DNA from: Brevibacterium sp. ZH18
GTDB taxonomy: Bacteria; Actinomycetota; Actinomycetes; Actinomycetales; Brevibacteriaceae
Assembly: GCF_022748595.1 (NCBI RefSeq)
Contig: NZ_JALDSX010000004.1
Location: 1-64,000 of the forward strand
Direction of reading: 5' to 3'
Length of the DNA: 64,000 nt
A program made the position numbers and the translations under genes. This document shows positions 8,671 to 17,346 of the stretch, piece by piece. Under the pieces are notes generated by a model that did no database searches, was not told the DNA's origin, and saw only the letters and a program-made list of their open reading frames with translations. Each line of letters opens with the position of its first letter. Position 1 is the first letter of the stretch.

Positions 8671-9582
8671 ATGAACGACATGAGTGATGACATTCCGCGC
8701 ACAGTTCGCAAAGCCGTGATCCCCGTGGCCGGTCTGGGAACGCGTTTTCTCCCTGCGACCAAGGCGACCCCCAAAGAGATGCTCCCCGTCGTCGACAAAC
8801 CCGCCATCCAGTACGTCGTCGAAGAAGCCGTCGAAGCTGGACTGCAGGATGTCCTGATGATTACCGGCCGCAACAAGCGTCCGCTGGAGGACCACTTCGA
8901 CCGCGTCGACGGTCTCGAAGCGGCACTGGCGAAGAAGGGCGACGAAGCGAAGCTCGCCGCCGTCCGTCACGCTTCCGAGCTCGCCGACATCCACTACGTC
9001 CGCCAAGGGGATCCGAAAGGCCTGGGCCATGCGGTCCTCAAGGGACGTCAGCACGTGGGCAACGAGCCGTTCGCAGTCCTCCTCGGCGATGACCTCATCG
9101 ATGAGCGCAGCCCGATCCTGCCCAAGATGATCGAGGTCGCGGAGAAGACGGGCGGCAGCGTCGTCGCGCTCATGGAAGTTCCACCCGAGTCAATCCACCT
9201 CTACGGCTGCGCCGCCGTCGAAGCCACCTCGGACGACGAGGTCGTCAAGATCACCGGCCTCGTCGAGAAGCCGGCACAGGACGAAGCCCCGTCGAACCTG
9301 GCGATCATCGGCCGCTACGTCCTCGCCCCGGAGATCTTCGACGTCCTCGAGACCACGAAGCCAGGCCGCGGCAACGAGATCCAGCTGACCGACGCGCTCC
9401 AGACGCTGGCCGAAACCGACGGAGAACGCGGTGTCTACGGCGTGATCTTCAAGGGCGCGCGCTACGACACCGGCGACAAGCTCGACTACCTCAAAGCCGT
9501 CGTGCAGATGGCCTGTGCCCGCGAGGACCTCGGCGACGACCTCAAGACCTGGCTCAAGGAGTATGTGCCCACGCTCGACTGA
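8671..9582 (+). CDS. galU: UTP--glucose-1-phosphate uridylyltransferase GalU
   Basis: Makes UDP-glucose from UTP and glucose-1-phosphate for cell-envelope polysaccharides. The nucleotidyltransferase signature GLGTRFLPATKATPKEMLP is at the N-terminus, followed by DKPAIQYVVEEAV, LGDD (metal/UTP site) and GLVEKP. The length of about 303 residues is normal. The start is uncertain between the ATG at 8671 and that at 8680; neither has a strong Shine-Dalgarno. It neighbours the folate cyclo-ligase (divergent) and a RimJ-type acetyltransferase, an order common in Micrococcales. Confidence 0.95.
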   Translation: MNDMSDDIPRTVRKAVIPVAGLGTRFLPATKATPKEMLPVVDKPAIQYVVEEAVEAGLQDVLMITGRNKRPLEDHFDRVDGLEAALAKKGDEAKLAAVRHASELADIHYVRQGDPKGLGHAVLKGRQHVGNEPFAVLLGDDLIDERSPILPKMIEVAEKTGGSVVALMEVPPESIHLYGCAAVEATSDDEVVKITGLVEKPAQDEAPSNLAIIGRYVLAPEIFDVLETTKPGRGNEIQLTDALQTLAETDGERGVYGVIFKGARYDTGDKLDYLKAVVQMACAREDLGDDLKTWLKEYVPTLD

Positions 9583-9638
9583 GCCGCTTCATCCGAAGCA
9601 GCACCGTCCCAGAGTCACCCGAGAGCGGAGGCAGCCGT

Positions 9639-10232
9639 TTGTGGCCGGTCATCCTGACTGACAGACAGTCCGACATCGTGCTGCGTCCGCTGCATCGGCG
9701 TGACGAGTCCCAGTGGCGTGAAGTCCGTCGGCACAACCGTGACTGGCTGCGCCCGTGGGATGCGACTCTGCCGATTCCCGGGCAGGAGATCCCCGGCTTC
9801 CGGACTATGGTGCGCATGTACGACAAGCAGGCCAAACGGCTCCAATCCGTGCCGTTGGTCGTGGAGGTCGGCGGTGACTTCCGGGGGCAGTTGACCGTAT
9901 CGAGCATCAGCTGGGGTTCGATCCTCAGCGGGCAGATCGGCTACTGGATCGACTCGCGCGTGGCAGGCCGCGGCATCACCCCGATCGCCGTCGCCATGGC
10001 CACAGACCACTGCCTCTTCGCGTTGGGGCTCCATCGGATCGAGATCAACATCCGCCCCGAGAACGCCGCAAGCCTGCGCGTGGTCGAGAAGCTCGGCTTC
10101 CGAGACGAAGGCCTACGCGAGAAGTACATGCACATCAACGGCAGATGGTGCGACCACCGCACGTTCGCCATCACCGCCGAAGAAGTTCCGCAGGGCGTCC
10201 TCGCCGCCTACCGCCACGGTCAGCGAGCCTGA
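9639..10232 (+). CDS. GNAT acetyltransferase, RimJ/RimL type
   Basis: The 197-residue product has the acetyl-CoA binding segment (SRVAGRGITPIAVAMATDHC) and the RimJ-type ending (ENAASLRVVEKLGFRDEG, HINGRWCDHRTFAIT). Family members acetylate protein N-termini such as ribosomal protein S5. The TTG start at 9639 is supported by a GGAGG motif 8 bp upstream. It follows galU at 56 bp in the same direction. The stop codon lies inside a 16-bp sequence repeated directly downstream. Confidence 0.88.
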   Translation: MWPVILTDRQSDIVLRPLHRRDESQWREVRRHNRDWLRPWDATLPIPGQEIPGFRTMVRMYDKQAKRLQSVPLVVEVGGDFRGQLTVSSISWGSILSGQIGYWIDSRVAGRGITPIAVAMATDHCLFALGLHRIEINIRPENAASLRVVEKLGFRDEGLREKYMHINGRWCDHRTFAITAEEVPQGVLAAYRHGQRA

Positions 10233-10274
10233 CCGACCTGCGCGCGGCTGACCGACCTGCGCGGTCAGCTGACC
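10229..10274. repeat. repeat containing the rimJ-like stop codon
   Basis: The 16-bp sequence ctgaccgacctgcgcg occurs at 10229-10244, where it includes the stop TGA at 10230-10232, and identically at 10248-10263. A partial third copy (gctgacc) is at 10268-10274. The period is 19 bp. Confidence 0.9.
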
Positions 10275-10379
10275 AGGATCAGCCCGATCGCCTGAAAATT
10301 TCGTGAACTTCGCACCTCTTTGACCGACACACCACAGTCCCTCCCATCGGAGTCGATGAGTGCGCTCTAGGGTGGCATT

Positions 10380-12362
10380 GTGGACACCAGCATTATCGTC
10401 GTTATCGCCATCATCGTGGTCTTCGTCGTTGCTGTGCCCGCAATCATCCGCAAGTCGGCGACAGAGCTGTCCCGCGTCGAGATCGACACCGTGCCGGATA
10501 AGGCGCAGATCGTCGCAGCGGACAAACAGACACCGTGCCACGACCACACCGAACGAGCTCGCGTCTTCCAGGCCAAAAGTTCGATCGAACCGACCGTGCC
10601 CCGCCTCGATGTCGCCCCGCTGAGCCAGGCCCCGACCCTCAGTCTGTCAGCGCCAGTGCCGGCGCTCGCCGTCATCGACGGGCATGGCGAAGGGCAGACC
10701 GCCGGCACCGAGGTGACCGCACAGTCCGAGGTCAACGTCCTTCCCGTCGCGGTTGGTGAGACCCGCTCGGCCTTTCTTGAAGACTTCAGCGATCAAACTC
10801 ATTCGGCATTCGCCTCGGGGGTTCCCGACAATGTGCGGATGCTCCATCCAGCGGTCCACAGGGTATTCAACCAGTCCGGCCACGGACAGTCTGGTCACGG
10901 ACAGTCGGGCCACGGACAGTCCGGTCAGGATTCGGGTGGTCGTGGCCAGTCGGTTCAGGGATCATCCGGACACGCAGCGACCCGGTCAGGCACCACGGGG
11001 TCGAGCGTCGACAGAATCGCCCCGGCCGCCAATCGGCCGAGCGGGCCAGCTGCGAATCGACCGAGCGGACCCGACACGAATCGGCCAGGCAGGCCGGAAG
11101 CGAATCGGCCCAGTGGGCCGGCAACGACAGATATGACCAGGCGAGGTACACAGATTCCCAACCCGAACTTCGGCACCGATGAGGAACATTCGATGACTGA
11201 GAAAGCAACGACACTGCGCGAGTCCATCCGATCGCTCGGAACGATGGTCCGAGGATTCGCTCTGCTCTTCCTCGCCTCGGCGCTGGGTATCCTCGTGTCC
11301 GGCGTGCTCGCGATCTTCTCGGTCGTCCACCCTGCCCTCATCGGCGTCTTCGCCGGACTCGCGGTTGTCTCACTCTTCATCGTGCGCACCTTGAACCTGC
11401 GCAAGCGCGAGCTCAAGGCCCGCCTGCGCAACCTCGAGCGCCACCCCGCTAATGCGGCTGCTCCTCGCACTGCCGGTCCGCGGGCTGCGCGTGAGGCGTC
11501 CACAACCTCGACCGCGACGAAGACGACGGATGCTGCTGCGACAGCGGCGGGCTCCACGAAGGCAGCCCAAGCCCGCGCCGTGATGCAGCGCAATGTCGTG
11601 GCCAAGCGCAGTCGCGAAGAGGCCGACACCGGTGAGATCCCGATCGTCCGCATCCGCAGCGAAGCGGCCGAGGGCCACACCACTCGCCAGGTTCTTCTCA
11701 CCGGACCGATCCCTGTCGTCGCGGAGAATCAGGAGAGCACCTCGGACGCGGCTGGCTCTACTGCCGAATCCGATGGCGAAGCGATTGCCGAGGCTGTCGC
11801 CACGCGCGCTGTCGAGAAGACTGCTTCCGCGAAGACCTCGGCTGAGCACGAAGCAGCTGGCGCCGATGCTGACTCGACTCACGTTGATGCCAGCCGTGCT
11901 GATGTCGGCCGTACTGAAGCCGGCCGTACTGATGTCGATCGCGCTGGCTCGGCTGTCGCATCGTCGAAGTACGATGCTTCGCCTGAAGCCGACGAGGCGA
12001 AGACTGCTGGTTCGACAACCGAAGAGCCGGCAGCCAGCGTCAACGATCCGTTCGTGCAGCGGCTCAGGGCTCGCGACGCTTGGTCGCCGACTCCTCTGCC
12101 GGTTCCCAGCTATGTCGATGCTCCTCAGGTCGACCACCCGATTCCGGAAGCGACCACCGCGGACGCGGCCTCCTACGAGACCGAGGCCCGCAGTCGTGAG
12201 GACATCGCCGCACAGTTCGCCGCCGAACTCGGCTACCGTGCTGAGCTCAGCGATTCGGCACGCGAGGACAGCCCGCTCGAACACGGCCGTAAGGCCATCC
12301 GGACGACGAGGGCTCCCGAGCTGGGCGCCGTCGACGACGTTCTGGCACGCCGCCGCGCCTGA
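10380..12362 (+). CDS. two-membrane-segment hypothetical protein with low-complexity repeats
   Basis: Protein of 660 residues with GTG start. It has an N-terminal membrane segment (residues 4-23, SIIVVIAIIVVFVVAVPAII), a long repeat-rich stretch, then a paired hydrophobic region at about residues 300-340 (FALLFLASALGILVSGVLAIF, IGVFAGLAVVSLFIV) and a basic helix. An Ala/Thr/Asp-rich tail ends in a conserved-looking segment (DPFVQRLRARDAW). No catalytic domain is recognised. It follows the RimJ-type gene and is ended by a strong hairpin. Two tandem-repeat arrays lie in the middle. Likely a membrane or envelope-associated structural protein; function unknown. Confidence 0.7.
   Translation: MDTSIIVVIAIIVVFVVAVPAIIRKSATELSRVEIDTVPDKAQIVAADKQTPCHDHTERARVFQAKSSIEPTVPRLDVAPLSQAPTLSLSAPVPALAVIDGHGEGQTAGTEVTAQSEVNVLPVAVGETRSAFLEDFSDQTHSAFASGVPDNVRMLHPAVHRVFNQSGHGQSGHGQSGHGQSGQDSGGRGQSVQGSSGHAATRSGTTGSSVDRIAPAANRPSGPAANRPSGPDTNRPGRPEANRPSGPATTDMTRRGTQIPNPNFGTDEEHSMTEKATTLRESIRSLGTMVRGFALLFLASALGILVSGVLAIFSVVHPALIGVFAGLAVVSLFIVRTLNLRKRELKARLRNLERHPANAAAPRTAGPRAAREASTTSTATKTTDAAATAAGSTKAAQARAVMQRNVVAKRSREEADTGEIPIVRIRSEAAEGHTTRQVLLTGPIPVVAENQESTSDAAGSTAESDGEAIAEAVATRAVEKTASAKTSAEHEAAGADADSTHVDASRADVGRTEAGRTDVDRAGSAVASSKYDASPEADEAKTAGSTTEEPAASVNDPFVQRLRARDAWSPTPLPVPSYVDAPQVDHPIPEATTADAASYETEARSREDIAAQFAAELGYRAELSDSAREDSPLEHGRKAIRTTRAPELGAVDDVLARRRA
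10876..10935 (+). repeat. 15-bp in-frame tandem repeat
   Basis: Units ending in cacggacagt begin at 10876, 10891 and 10906, with a diverged fourth at 10921. They encode Ser-Gly-His-Gly-Gln in the linker of the two-segment membrane protein. Confidence 0.9.
11025..11120 (+). repeat. 24-bp in-frame tandem repeat (4 units)
   Basis: Units begin at 11025, 11049, 11073 and 11097. Each encodes a variant of Ala-Asn-Arg-Pro-Ser-Gly-Pro-x. They lie about 90 bp downstream of the 15-bp array in the same gene. Confidence 0.9.
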
Positions 12363-12383
12363 CTCAGAGTTCAACCGCTTTCA

Positions 12384-12420
12384 CGAAAGGCCCCTGTCGT
12401 TGCACGACAGGGGCCTTTCG
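12384..12420. terminator. rho-independent type hairpin between convergent genes
   Basis: A perfect 17-bp stem pairs 12384-12400 with 12404-12420 around the loop tgc. It carries an A-run on one side and a T-run on the other, so it can act for both the membrane protein ending at 12362 and the convergent gene ending at 12456. Confidence 0.92.
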
Positions 12421-12455
12421 CGTCTGCCATTGACCTAAGCGCGGGCTTGGCCGGC

Positions 12456-12983
12456 TCAGTCGGAGAAGGCGAACCAGCAGATGGAATTTCGCCGGTCCTG
12501 GTCGTCAAGGACGAGTCGGTGGATTTCACTGGGCAGTTGTCTCCGTTGCCAGTCGCGTTCGTGTCGTCCGGCCTGCGGATTCTGCGGATCGGCAGCACGC
12601 ACGGCTTTGATCGCGTATGCGGCGGCGCCCAGATCGTGTTCGGCGACGTGTCCGACGCAGGCCGCCTGTCCGGCTGCGTAGGCGGCGAATCGTGCGGCGT
12701 CTTTGAGTGGTCTGGCAGCGCCCATCGCCTGTCCGCCCAGCGCGCGGGCCTCCATCATCGGCATCCGTCCCACTGCCCATGCACGCGTCGCAGCCCATGC
12801 TCGTGCCGCGACCACTGCCTCGCGGGGGCGGGAGTCGCCGGGGCATTCGGCTTCGAAGAAGTGGAGCACATGCTCGGCACAGTCAGCAGCCCACAGCGCC
12901 AGCCGTTGGTGGTCGTCATCGGTCAGGGTGCCACCACGGCGGATGGTGATCATCGCGGGATCACGGACATCGGGCAGGATCAT
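12456..12983 (-). CDS. putative immunity protein, Imm-5-like
   Basis: The 175-residue product matches the family annotated as putative immunity protein (Imm-5-like). Features are an N-terminal DPAMITIRRGGTLTDDDH, then LALWAADCAEHVLHFFE, alanine-rich helices with paired histidines and a GHVAEHDLGAAAYAIKA segment, ending RLVLDDQDRRNSICW. In other genomes such proteins occur near polymorphic toxins, but no toxin is visible here and the neighbour is an IclR regulator. An actual immunity role is therefore unproven. All-helical and cytosolic by appearance. Confidence 0.65.
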   Translation of the reverse strand: MILPDVRDPAMITIRRGGTLTDDDHQRLALWAADCAEHVLHFFEAECPGDSRPREAVVAARAWAATRAWAVGRMPMMEARALGGQAMGAARPLKDAARFAAYAAGQAACVGHVAEHDLGAAAYAIKAVRAADPQNPQAGRHERDWQRRQLPSEIHRLVLDDQDRRNSICWFAFSD

Positions 12984-13004
12984 GCGTTTGCGCTCATCTC
13001 AGTT

Positions 13005-13790
13005 CTACTCGGCTCGGCCGCCGTAGTCCTCGGCGATCGACGCGGCGACCTTCTGCAGGCGGGGGACCAGGTCGTTCTCGATCGAGAGTCCGCGAAGATG
13101 CGAGGTGTGCAGAGAGACGTTGAGTGCGGCAAGAGTGTTGTCGCCTCGGCGCACCGGCACTGCCAGGCCGCGCAGGCCATCGTCGAGTTCCTGCGAGACC
13201 AGACACCAGCCCTGGACTCGGATCTTCTTGAGCTCTTTGCCCAGCTCGGCGGCCGAGGACACCGTGTGATCGGTGAACGGGGAGATCTCGACCCGGTCAA
13301 GGAACTGCTGCTGGAACGTCTCCGGCAGTTCGGCGATGAGCATGCGCCCCATCGACGTCGCCCACGCCGGCAGCCGGTTGCCCAGATTGACCGTCACCGC
13401 GTGGAGTCGCGGTGCGGCCGCGCGAGCGATGTAGACGATGTCGTCGGCATCGAGGATGCTCAACGTGGCCGACTCGTCGAGGTCGAGCGCCAGATCATTG
13501 AGATGCGGCTGAGCGATCTTCGGCAGGTCGAGACCTGCCAAGAACCCCGCCCCGAAGTCGAGGACGCGAGGGGTGAGCGCGAAGCGCGAGCCCTCCGTCG
13601 ACAGGTAGCCGAGGTCGGTGAGGGTGAGGAGGAAGCGCCGTGCGGCGGCCCGCGTCAGATGGGTGGCGGCGGCCACCTCGGTGACGGTGAGGTGCGGGTT
13701 GTCTGCGGTGAAGGCGAGGAGTACGGCCAGGGTCTTCTCCGCGGACTTGACGTAGTGGGGACTCTGCGACGGCTCTTCGGTGGGACTCAT
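13005..13790 (-). CDS. IclR family transcriptional regulator (PcaR/PobR-like)
   Basis: The 261-residue product has the winged-helix N-terminal domain (SAEKTLAVLLAFTADNPHLTV, then LTRAAARRFLLTLTDLGYL) and the effector-binding IclR domain (GRMLIAELPE, DDGLRGLAVPVR, LHTSH). Homologues control aromatic or organic acid catabolism and often act as activators with a small-molecule ligand. It is divergent from an MHS-type permease and a zinc dehydrogenase, which are the likely targets. The ATG at 13790 is preferred because AGAGGTGAAG lies upstream; an in-frame ATG exists at 13841. A 19-bp operator-like palindrome lies in the shared intergenic space. Confidence 0.88.
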   Translation of the reverse strand: MSPTEEPSQSPHYVKSAEKTLAVLLAFTADNPHLTVTEVAAATHLTRAAARRFLLTLTDLGYLSTEGSRFALTPRVLDFGAGFLAGLDLPKIAQPHLNDLALDLDESATLSILDADDIVYIARAAAPRLHAVTVNLGNRLPAWATSMGRMLIAELPETFQQQFLDRVEISPFTDHTVSSAAELGKELKKIRVQGWCLVSQELDDGLRGLAVPVRRGDNTLAALNVSLHTSHLRGLSIENDLVPRLQKVAASIAEDYGGRAE

Positions 13791-13906
13791 CTCTGACTTC
13801 ACCTCTCCAGGGTATCGGTCACAGCGACGCGCATCTTCCATGGACGACTGGGGCGACGACAGAATCGTTGCTCAAACAACTTCGCTAGTGTGCGCATAGT
13901 GCACAT

Positions 13907-13925
13907 GTGTACGAAAAGCGTACAC
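13907..13925. promoter_or_regulatory. inverted repeat, likely IclR operator
   Basis: GTGTACG-aaaag-CGTACAC is a perfect 7-bp inverted repeat with a 5-base spacer. It lies between the divergent IclR gene (start 13790) and the permease (start 14005), which is where IclR-type regulators bind. Confidence 0.7.
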
Positions 13926-14004
13926 CGTGATATTGTGATCTGCGTCAACCCGAACCACCAGCTCTGCCGCCGACCGATAGCTCCACCATTCGAAGGAGAA
14001 TGCC

Positions 14005-15381
14005 ATGTCCACAGCACAGAATCCGACTGCTGCGAACACCGAGGAACTCAAACGCGCCAGACGCGCAGCCGCCGGTTCCTTCATCGGCGCAGTAGTCGAG
14101 TGGTACGACTTCCTCCTCTACGGCATCGTCGCCGCCCTCGTCTTCGGCGAACTCTTCTTCCCCGGCTACAGCGCCCACGCGGGAACCTTAGCGGCGTTCG
14201 CGACCTTCGGCGTCGGCTTCATCTTCCGACCGTTGGGCGGCATCATCTTCGGCCACTTCGGTGACAAGCTCGGGCGCAAGTCCATGCTCATCTGGACGAT
14301 GACGATCATGGGTATCGCCACGGCCCTCATCGGATTCCTCCCCACCTACGACTCCATCGGCTGGCTGGCCCCAGCGCTGCTCGTGCTGCTGCGCTGCATC
14401 CAGGGCATCGCCGTCGGCGGCGAATGGGGCGGTGCGGCACTCATGGCCGTCGAAAGCGCCCCTTCGAAGCTGCGCGCCTTCTTCTCCAGCGGTGTCCAGA
14501 TCGGATACTCCTTCGGTCTGCTGATTGCCACTGGACTCGTCGCCTTCCTCAGCAGCAACTTCTCTGAGGAGGCCTTCCTCGCCTGGGGCTGGCGCATTCC
14601 GTTCTTCTTCAGTGCCGTCCTCGTCCTCATCGGCCTCTGGATCCGCTCCGGCGTCCAGGAGTCCGAGGAATACCTCGAGCGAGTCAAGAACGCCAAGGAA
14701 GACAAGGTTGCGAAGCTGCCGATCTTCGAAGCCTTCAAGCGCTACCCGGCCCAGATCTTCCAGATCGTCGGCCTGCGCTTCATCGAACTCCTGACCATGT
14801 ACATCGTGACCACCTTCGCGCTGTCGTACTCGACGGACGAACTCGGCCTCGACCGGTCGGTGATGCTCAACATCACCCTGCTGGTCGGCGGTCTGGGCAT
14901 CATCACGATCCCCGCGTTCGCCTATCTCTCCGACAAGTACGGCCGTCTGCGCGTCTATCTCACCGGCGGCATCGTCGGCCTCGTCTGCGCGATCCCGTTC
15001 TTCTTCGCCCTCGAGAGCGGGAACATCGTCGCGATCGTCATCTTCGCAGTCCTGCTCATCAACATCGCCCATGATGCCGTAGTCAGCGTCCAGCAGCCCC
15101 TGTTCGCTGAGATGTTCAGCCCGGAATTCCGCTACAGCGGAGCCGGCGTCGGCTACCAGCTGGCCAGCGCCATCGCCGGCGGCTTCACCCCGTTCATCGC
15201 CACCTTCCTCGTCGGCGTCGGCAACGGCTCCTGGTACCTCGTGGCCGCGTACCTGGCCGGCGGCTGCCTCGTGTCCATCGCGGTTGCGCTCTACCTCATC
15301 CAGCAGTGGCGCGTGGGACGCAGAGCAGAACACGCCACGCAGGCCGGTGAAATGGCAGCCGAGAAGGCAGTGCAGGCCTGA
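14005..15381 (+). CDS. MFS transporter, metabolite:H+ symporter (MHS) family
   Basis: The 458-residue product has twelve predicted membrane helices. The MHS opening (GSFIGAVVEWYDFLLYGIVAAL) and the loop motif (GHFGDKLGRKSMLIWTM) are clear, as is RCIQGIAVGGEWGGAAL. Family members import organic acids such as shikimate, 2-oxoglutarate or proline betaine; the substrate cannot be told from sequence. A GGAG lies 7 bp before the ATG. The next gene starts on the stop codon (TGATG), so this permease and the dehydrogenase form one transcription unit, probably under the divergent IclR regulator. Confidence 0.88.
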   Translation: MSTAQNPTAANTEELKRARRAAAGSFIGAVVEWYDFLLYGIVAALVFGELFFPGYSAHAGTLAAFATFGVGFIFRPLGGIIFGHFGDKLGRKSMLIWTMTIMGIATALIGFLPTYDSIGWLAPALLVLLRCIQGIAVGGEWGGAALMAVESAPSKLRAFFSSGVQIGYSFGLLIATGLVAFLSSNFSEEAFLAWGWRIPFFFSAVLVLIGLWIRSGVQESEEYLERVKNAKEDKVAKLPIFEAFKRYPAQIFQIVGLRFIELLTMYIVTTFALSYSTDELGLDRSVMLNITLLVGGLGIITIPAFAYLSDKYGRLRVYLTGGIVGLVCAIPFFFALESGNIVAIVIFAVLLINIAHDAVVSVQQPLFAEMFSPEFRYSGAGVGYQLASAIAGGFTPFIATFLVGVGNGSWYLVAAYLAGGCLVSIAVALYLIQQWRVGRRAEHATQAGEMAAEKAVQA

Positions 15382-16469
15382 TGCAAAACACTCCCACCGC
15401 CGAGGTGACCGCTCAGCCCCGTTTGGACAGTGCGACCCGTTCGTCCGCCCAGGACGAGGCATCGAATCCGTCGACGCACAGCATGCGCTCGGCGGAGATC
15501 ACCGCGGCCGGTCGCGTCGAGGTCGTCGAGCGGCCGGTCCCGAGCGGTCGCCTCGGCAGTCGGGATCTTCGCGTGAGGATGCTCGCGGTGGGCATCTGCG
15601 GAACTGACCACAGCTTGGCCTCCGGTCGACGGACACCTCCCGAACTGCCGTGGAGGCTCGGCCACGAAGGCTTCGGCGAGGTCATCGAGGTCGGCTCCGA
15701 CATCCAGGAAATCATCCCCGGAGACCGGATCACCCTCGAGCCGAACATCACCTGCGGCAAGTGCGACTACTGCATCATCGGCAGGACCTCAGCCTGCAGC
15801 AGGAGGCGCAGCGCCGGGGTTCTCACCCAGCCGGGATTCCTCACCGAAGTGGTCGACCATCCCAGCGCCTTCTGCCACCGTGTGGGGCCCGAGGTTCCCG
15901 TCGAGCGTGCAGTGTGCACGGAACCGCTGACAGTGGCCGCGGCCGCGATTCGGCGCAGTGAGTTGAGCGGGGATGAGACGGTACTCGTCGTCGGTGCGGG
16001 AGCCCAAGGGCTGCTCTCGATCATCATCCTCACCGCGCAGGGGTATCGTCCCCTCGTCAGTGAGCCCGACGATGAGCGACGGGCGTTGGCGGTCGAACTT
16101 GGTGCGCAGGTCTTCGAGCCGGGGAAGAGCCCGGCGCCCGAGGTTGTCATCGACGCAGCGGGCGTCCCGGAGGCACTGGGGTCGGTCGTTGATCACCTCG
16201 CCCCGTTCGCCAAAGTCACGATCGTGGGGGAGGACAACCACCACCTCGGCGCGTCGAGCTTCGACATTGTGCAGAAGCAGCTGCGCATCCAAGGCTCGTT
16301 CATCTACGAGCATCCGCAGGACATGGCGCACGCGGTCTCCCTGCTCAACGTTGTTCCCACCGAGGCGATCATGGGCCCGGCGATCGGGTTCGACGACGTG
16401 CCCAGTCTTTTCGCGGAGCCGACTGCGAATCGTGTCGGCGTCAAACAGTGGGTCGACATGCGCAAGTGA
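15381..16469 (+). CDS. zinc-dependent medium-chain alcohol/polyol dehydrogenase
   Basis: The 362-residue product has the catalytic zinc motifs GICGTDH and GHE, the structural zinc tetracysteine CGKCDYC...C and a Rossmann segment (VLVVGAGAQGLLS). It oxidises an alcohol or polyol with NAD(P). The N-terminal 34 residues before MRSAEITAAGRVE are longer than usual, so the ATG at 15484 is a possible alternative start; the ATG at 15381 overlaps the permease stop, which favours coupling. The substrate is probably whatever the adjacent MHS permease imports. Confidence 0.85.
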   Translation: MQNTPTAEVTAQPRLDSATRSSAQDEASNPSTHSMRSAEITAAGRVEVVERPVPSGRLGSRDLRVRMLAVGICGTDHSLASGRRTPPELPWRLGHEGFGEVIEVGSDIQEIIPGDRITLEPNITCGKCDYCIIGRTSACSRRRSAGVLTQPGFLTEVVDHPSAFCHRVGPEVPVERAVCTEPLTVAAAAIRRSELSGDETVLVVGAGAQGLLSIIILTAQGYRPLVSEPDDERRALAVELGAQVFEPGKSPAPEVVIDAAGVPEALGSVVDHLAPFAKVTIVGEDNHHLGASSFDIVQKQLRIQGSFIYEHPQDMAHAVSLLNVVPTEAIMGPAIGFDDVPSLFAEPTANRVGVKQWVDMRK

Positions 16470-16496
16470 AGCGGGTCGACACACTTGGGGACCCTG

Positions 16497-17252
16497 TTAT
16501 GTCCGAGGCCTCGCCGCGAACGATGCATGGACCACTGCGCTGGTCGCGAGCAGAAGCCGATTGTGCAGGGTGATTCCGCGAATCACGGCGACGCAGATCT
16601 CGTCACGGCTGAGATCATCGGTGATCGGTGCGGTGTTCAGGGCTGCGACCGCGGCCAAGGCTTGGATGTGCAGGCGGATCGATTCCCGATCGATGACATA
16701 TCCCGCAGCCTGCAGCTGGCCGAGCACGTGCGCCATCGAGACCACCGAGGTGGGGGAGACGTCGGGCAGCTCCAGCTCCTCGAGAACGCTGCGGATCTCG
16801 GTCTCGAACGGCAGCGGCTCCGACATCGTGTACAGGACGGCCAGGGCCGCAGAGACATCCGGGTCTGAGTGGTTGGGGCCGGGCAGATCGGGGCCGGTCG
16901 GATTGGCCGCGGGCACGTCGGAGTCGGTCAGATTGGCCGCGGGCACGTCGGAGTCGGGCGAATACAGCGCCTTGTTCGCCTCGAGCGTCAGGCGTTGGCA
17001 GATGCCCATGAGTTCGAGATTCTCGACGGCTGCATCCTCGATGGCCCGAGTCAGGACGGAGATGGAGTCGATTGGTGCGCCCAGGTCGCGGCGCAGACAC
17101 GTGATGAGTTCGAGACGATGGACGTGCTCACGCGAATAGACCGCTGTGGTCGCATTCTTCTTCCGACCGGGACTGAGGATTCCGACATGGATGTAGTACT
17201 TGATGCTGGCCGTCGAGACTCCAGAGCATTGGGCCAGTTCGCTGAGCTTCAT
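16497..17252 (-). CDS. MerR family transcriptional regulator
   Basis: The product of about 251 residues begins MKLSELAQCSGVSTASIKYY, a typical MerR helix-turn-helix, followed by GILSPGRKKNATTAVYSREHVHRL. The C-terminal portion is a helical sensor of unknown ligand. A proline/aspartate-rich insert at about residues 105-140 is built from two 30-bp repeats. The ATG at 17252 is preferred over one 24 bp upstream because the HTH begins there. It is divergent from the DUF2306 membrane protein at 17347 and may control it. Confidence 0.85.
   Translation of the reverse strand: MKLSELAQCSGVSTASIKYYIHVGILSPGRKKNATTAVYSREHVHRLELITCLRRDLGAPIDSISVLTRAIEDAAVENLELMGICQRLTLEANKALYSPDSDVPAANLTDSDVPAANPTGPDLPGPNHSDPDVSAALAVLYTMSEPLPFETEIRSVLEELELPDVSPTSVVSMAHVLGQLQAAGYVIDRESIRLHIQALAAVAALNTAPITDDLSRDEICVAVIRGITLHNRLLLATSAVVHASFAARPRT
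16896..16955. repeat. 30-bp in-frame tandem repeat (2 units) in the MerR gene
   Basis: Two near-identical 30-bp units lie at 16896-16925 and 16926-16955 with one mismatch. On the minus strand they encode Asp-Ser-Asp-Val-Pro-Ala-Ala-Asn-x-Thr. More diverged relatives continue to the left (16866-16895). Confidence 0.9.
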
Positions 17253-17346
17253 TCGTCTGCTCCTCTTCGCCCTCACCGGATTAGATAGAGAATCCGTAGC
17301 AGCTATCTACGTTGCCGAGCTTGGTTAGTGGGACTATCTTAAGTCC

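Noticed and set aside
12447-13796. A 449-codon plus-strand frame across the Imm-5-like and IclR genes
   Set aside because: It lies antisense to two genes with clear family matches and is a GC-rich antisense shadow.
14188-15462. A 424-codon minus-strand frame over the MHS transporter
   Set aside because: Shadow of a transporter with clear family signatures; the translation is acidic and without domain features.
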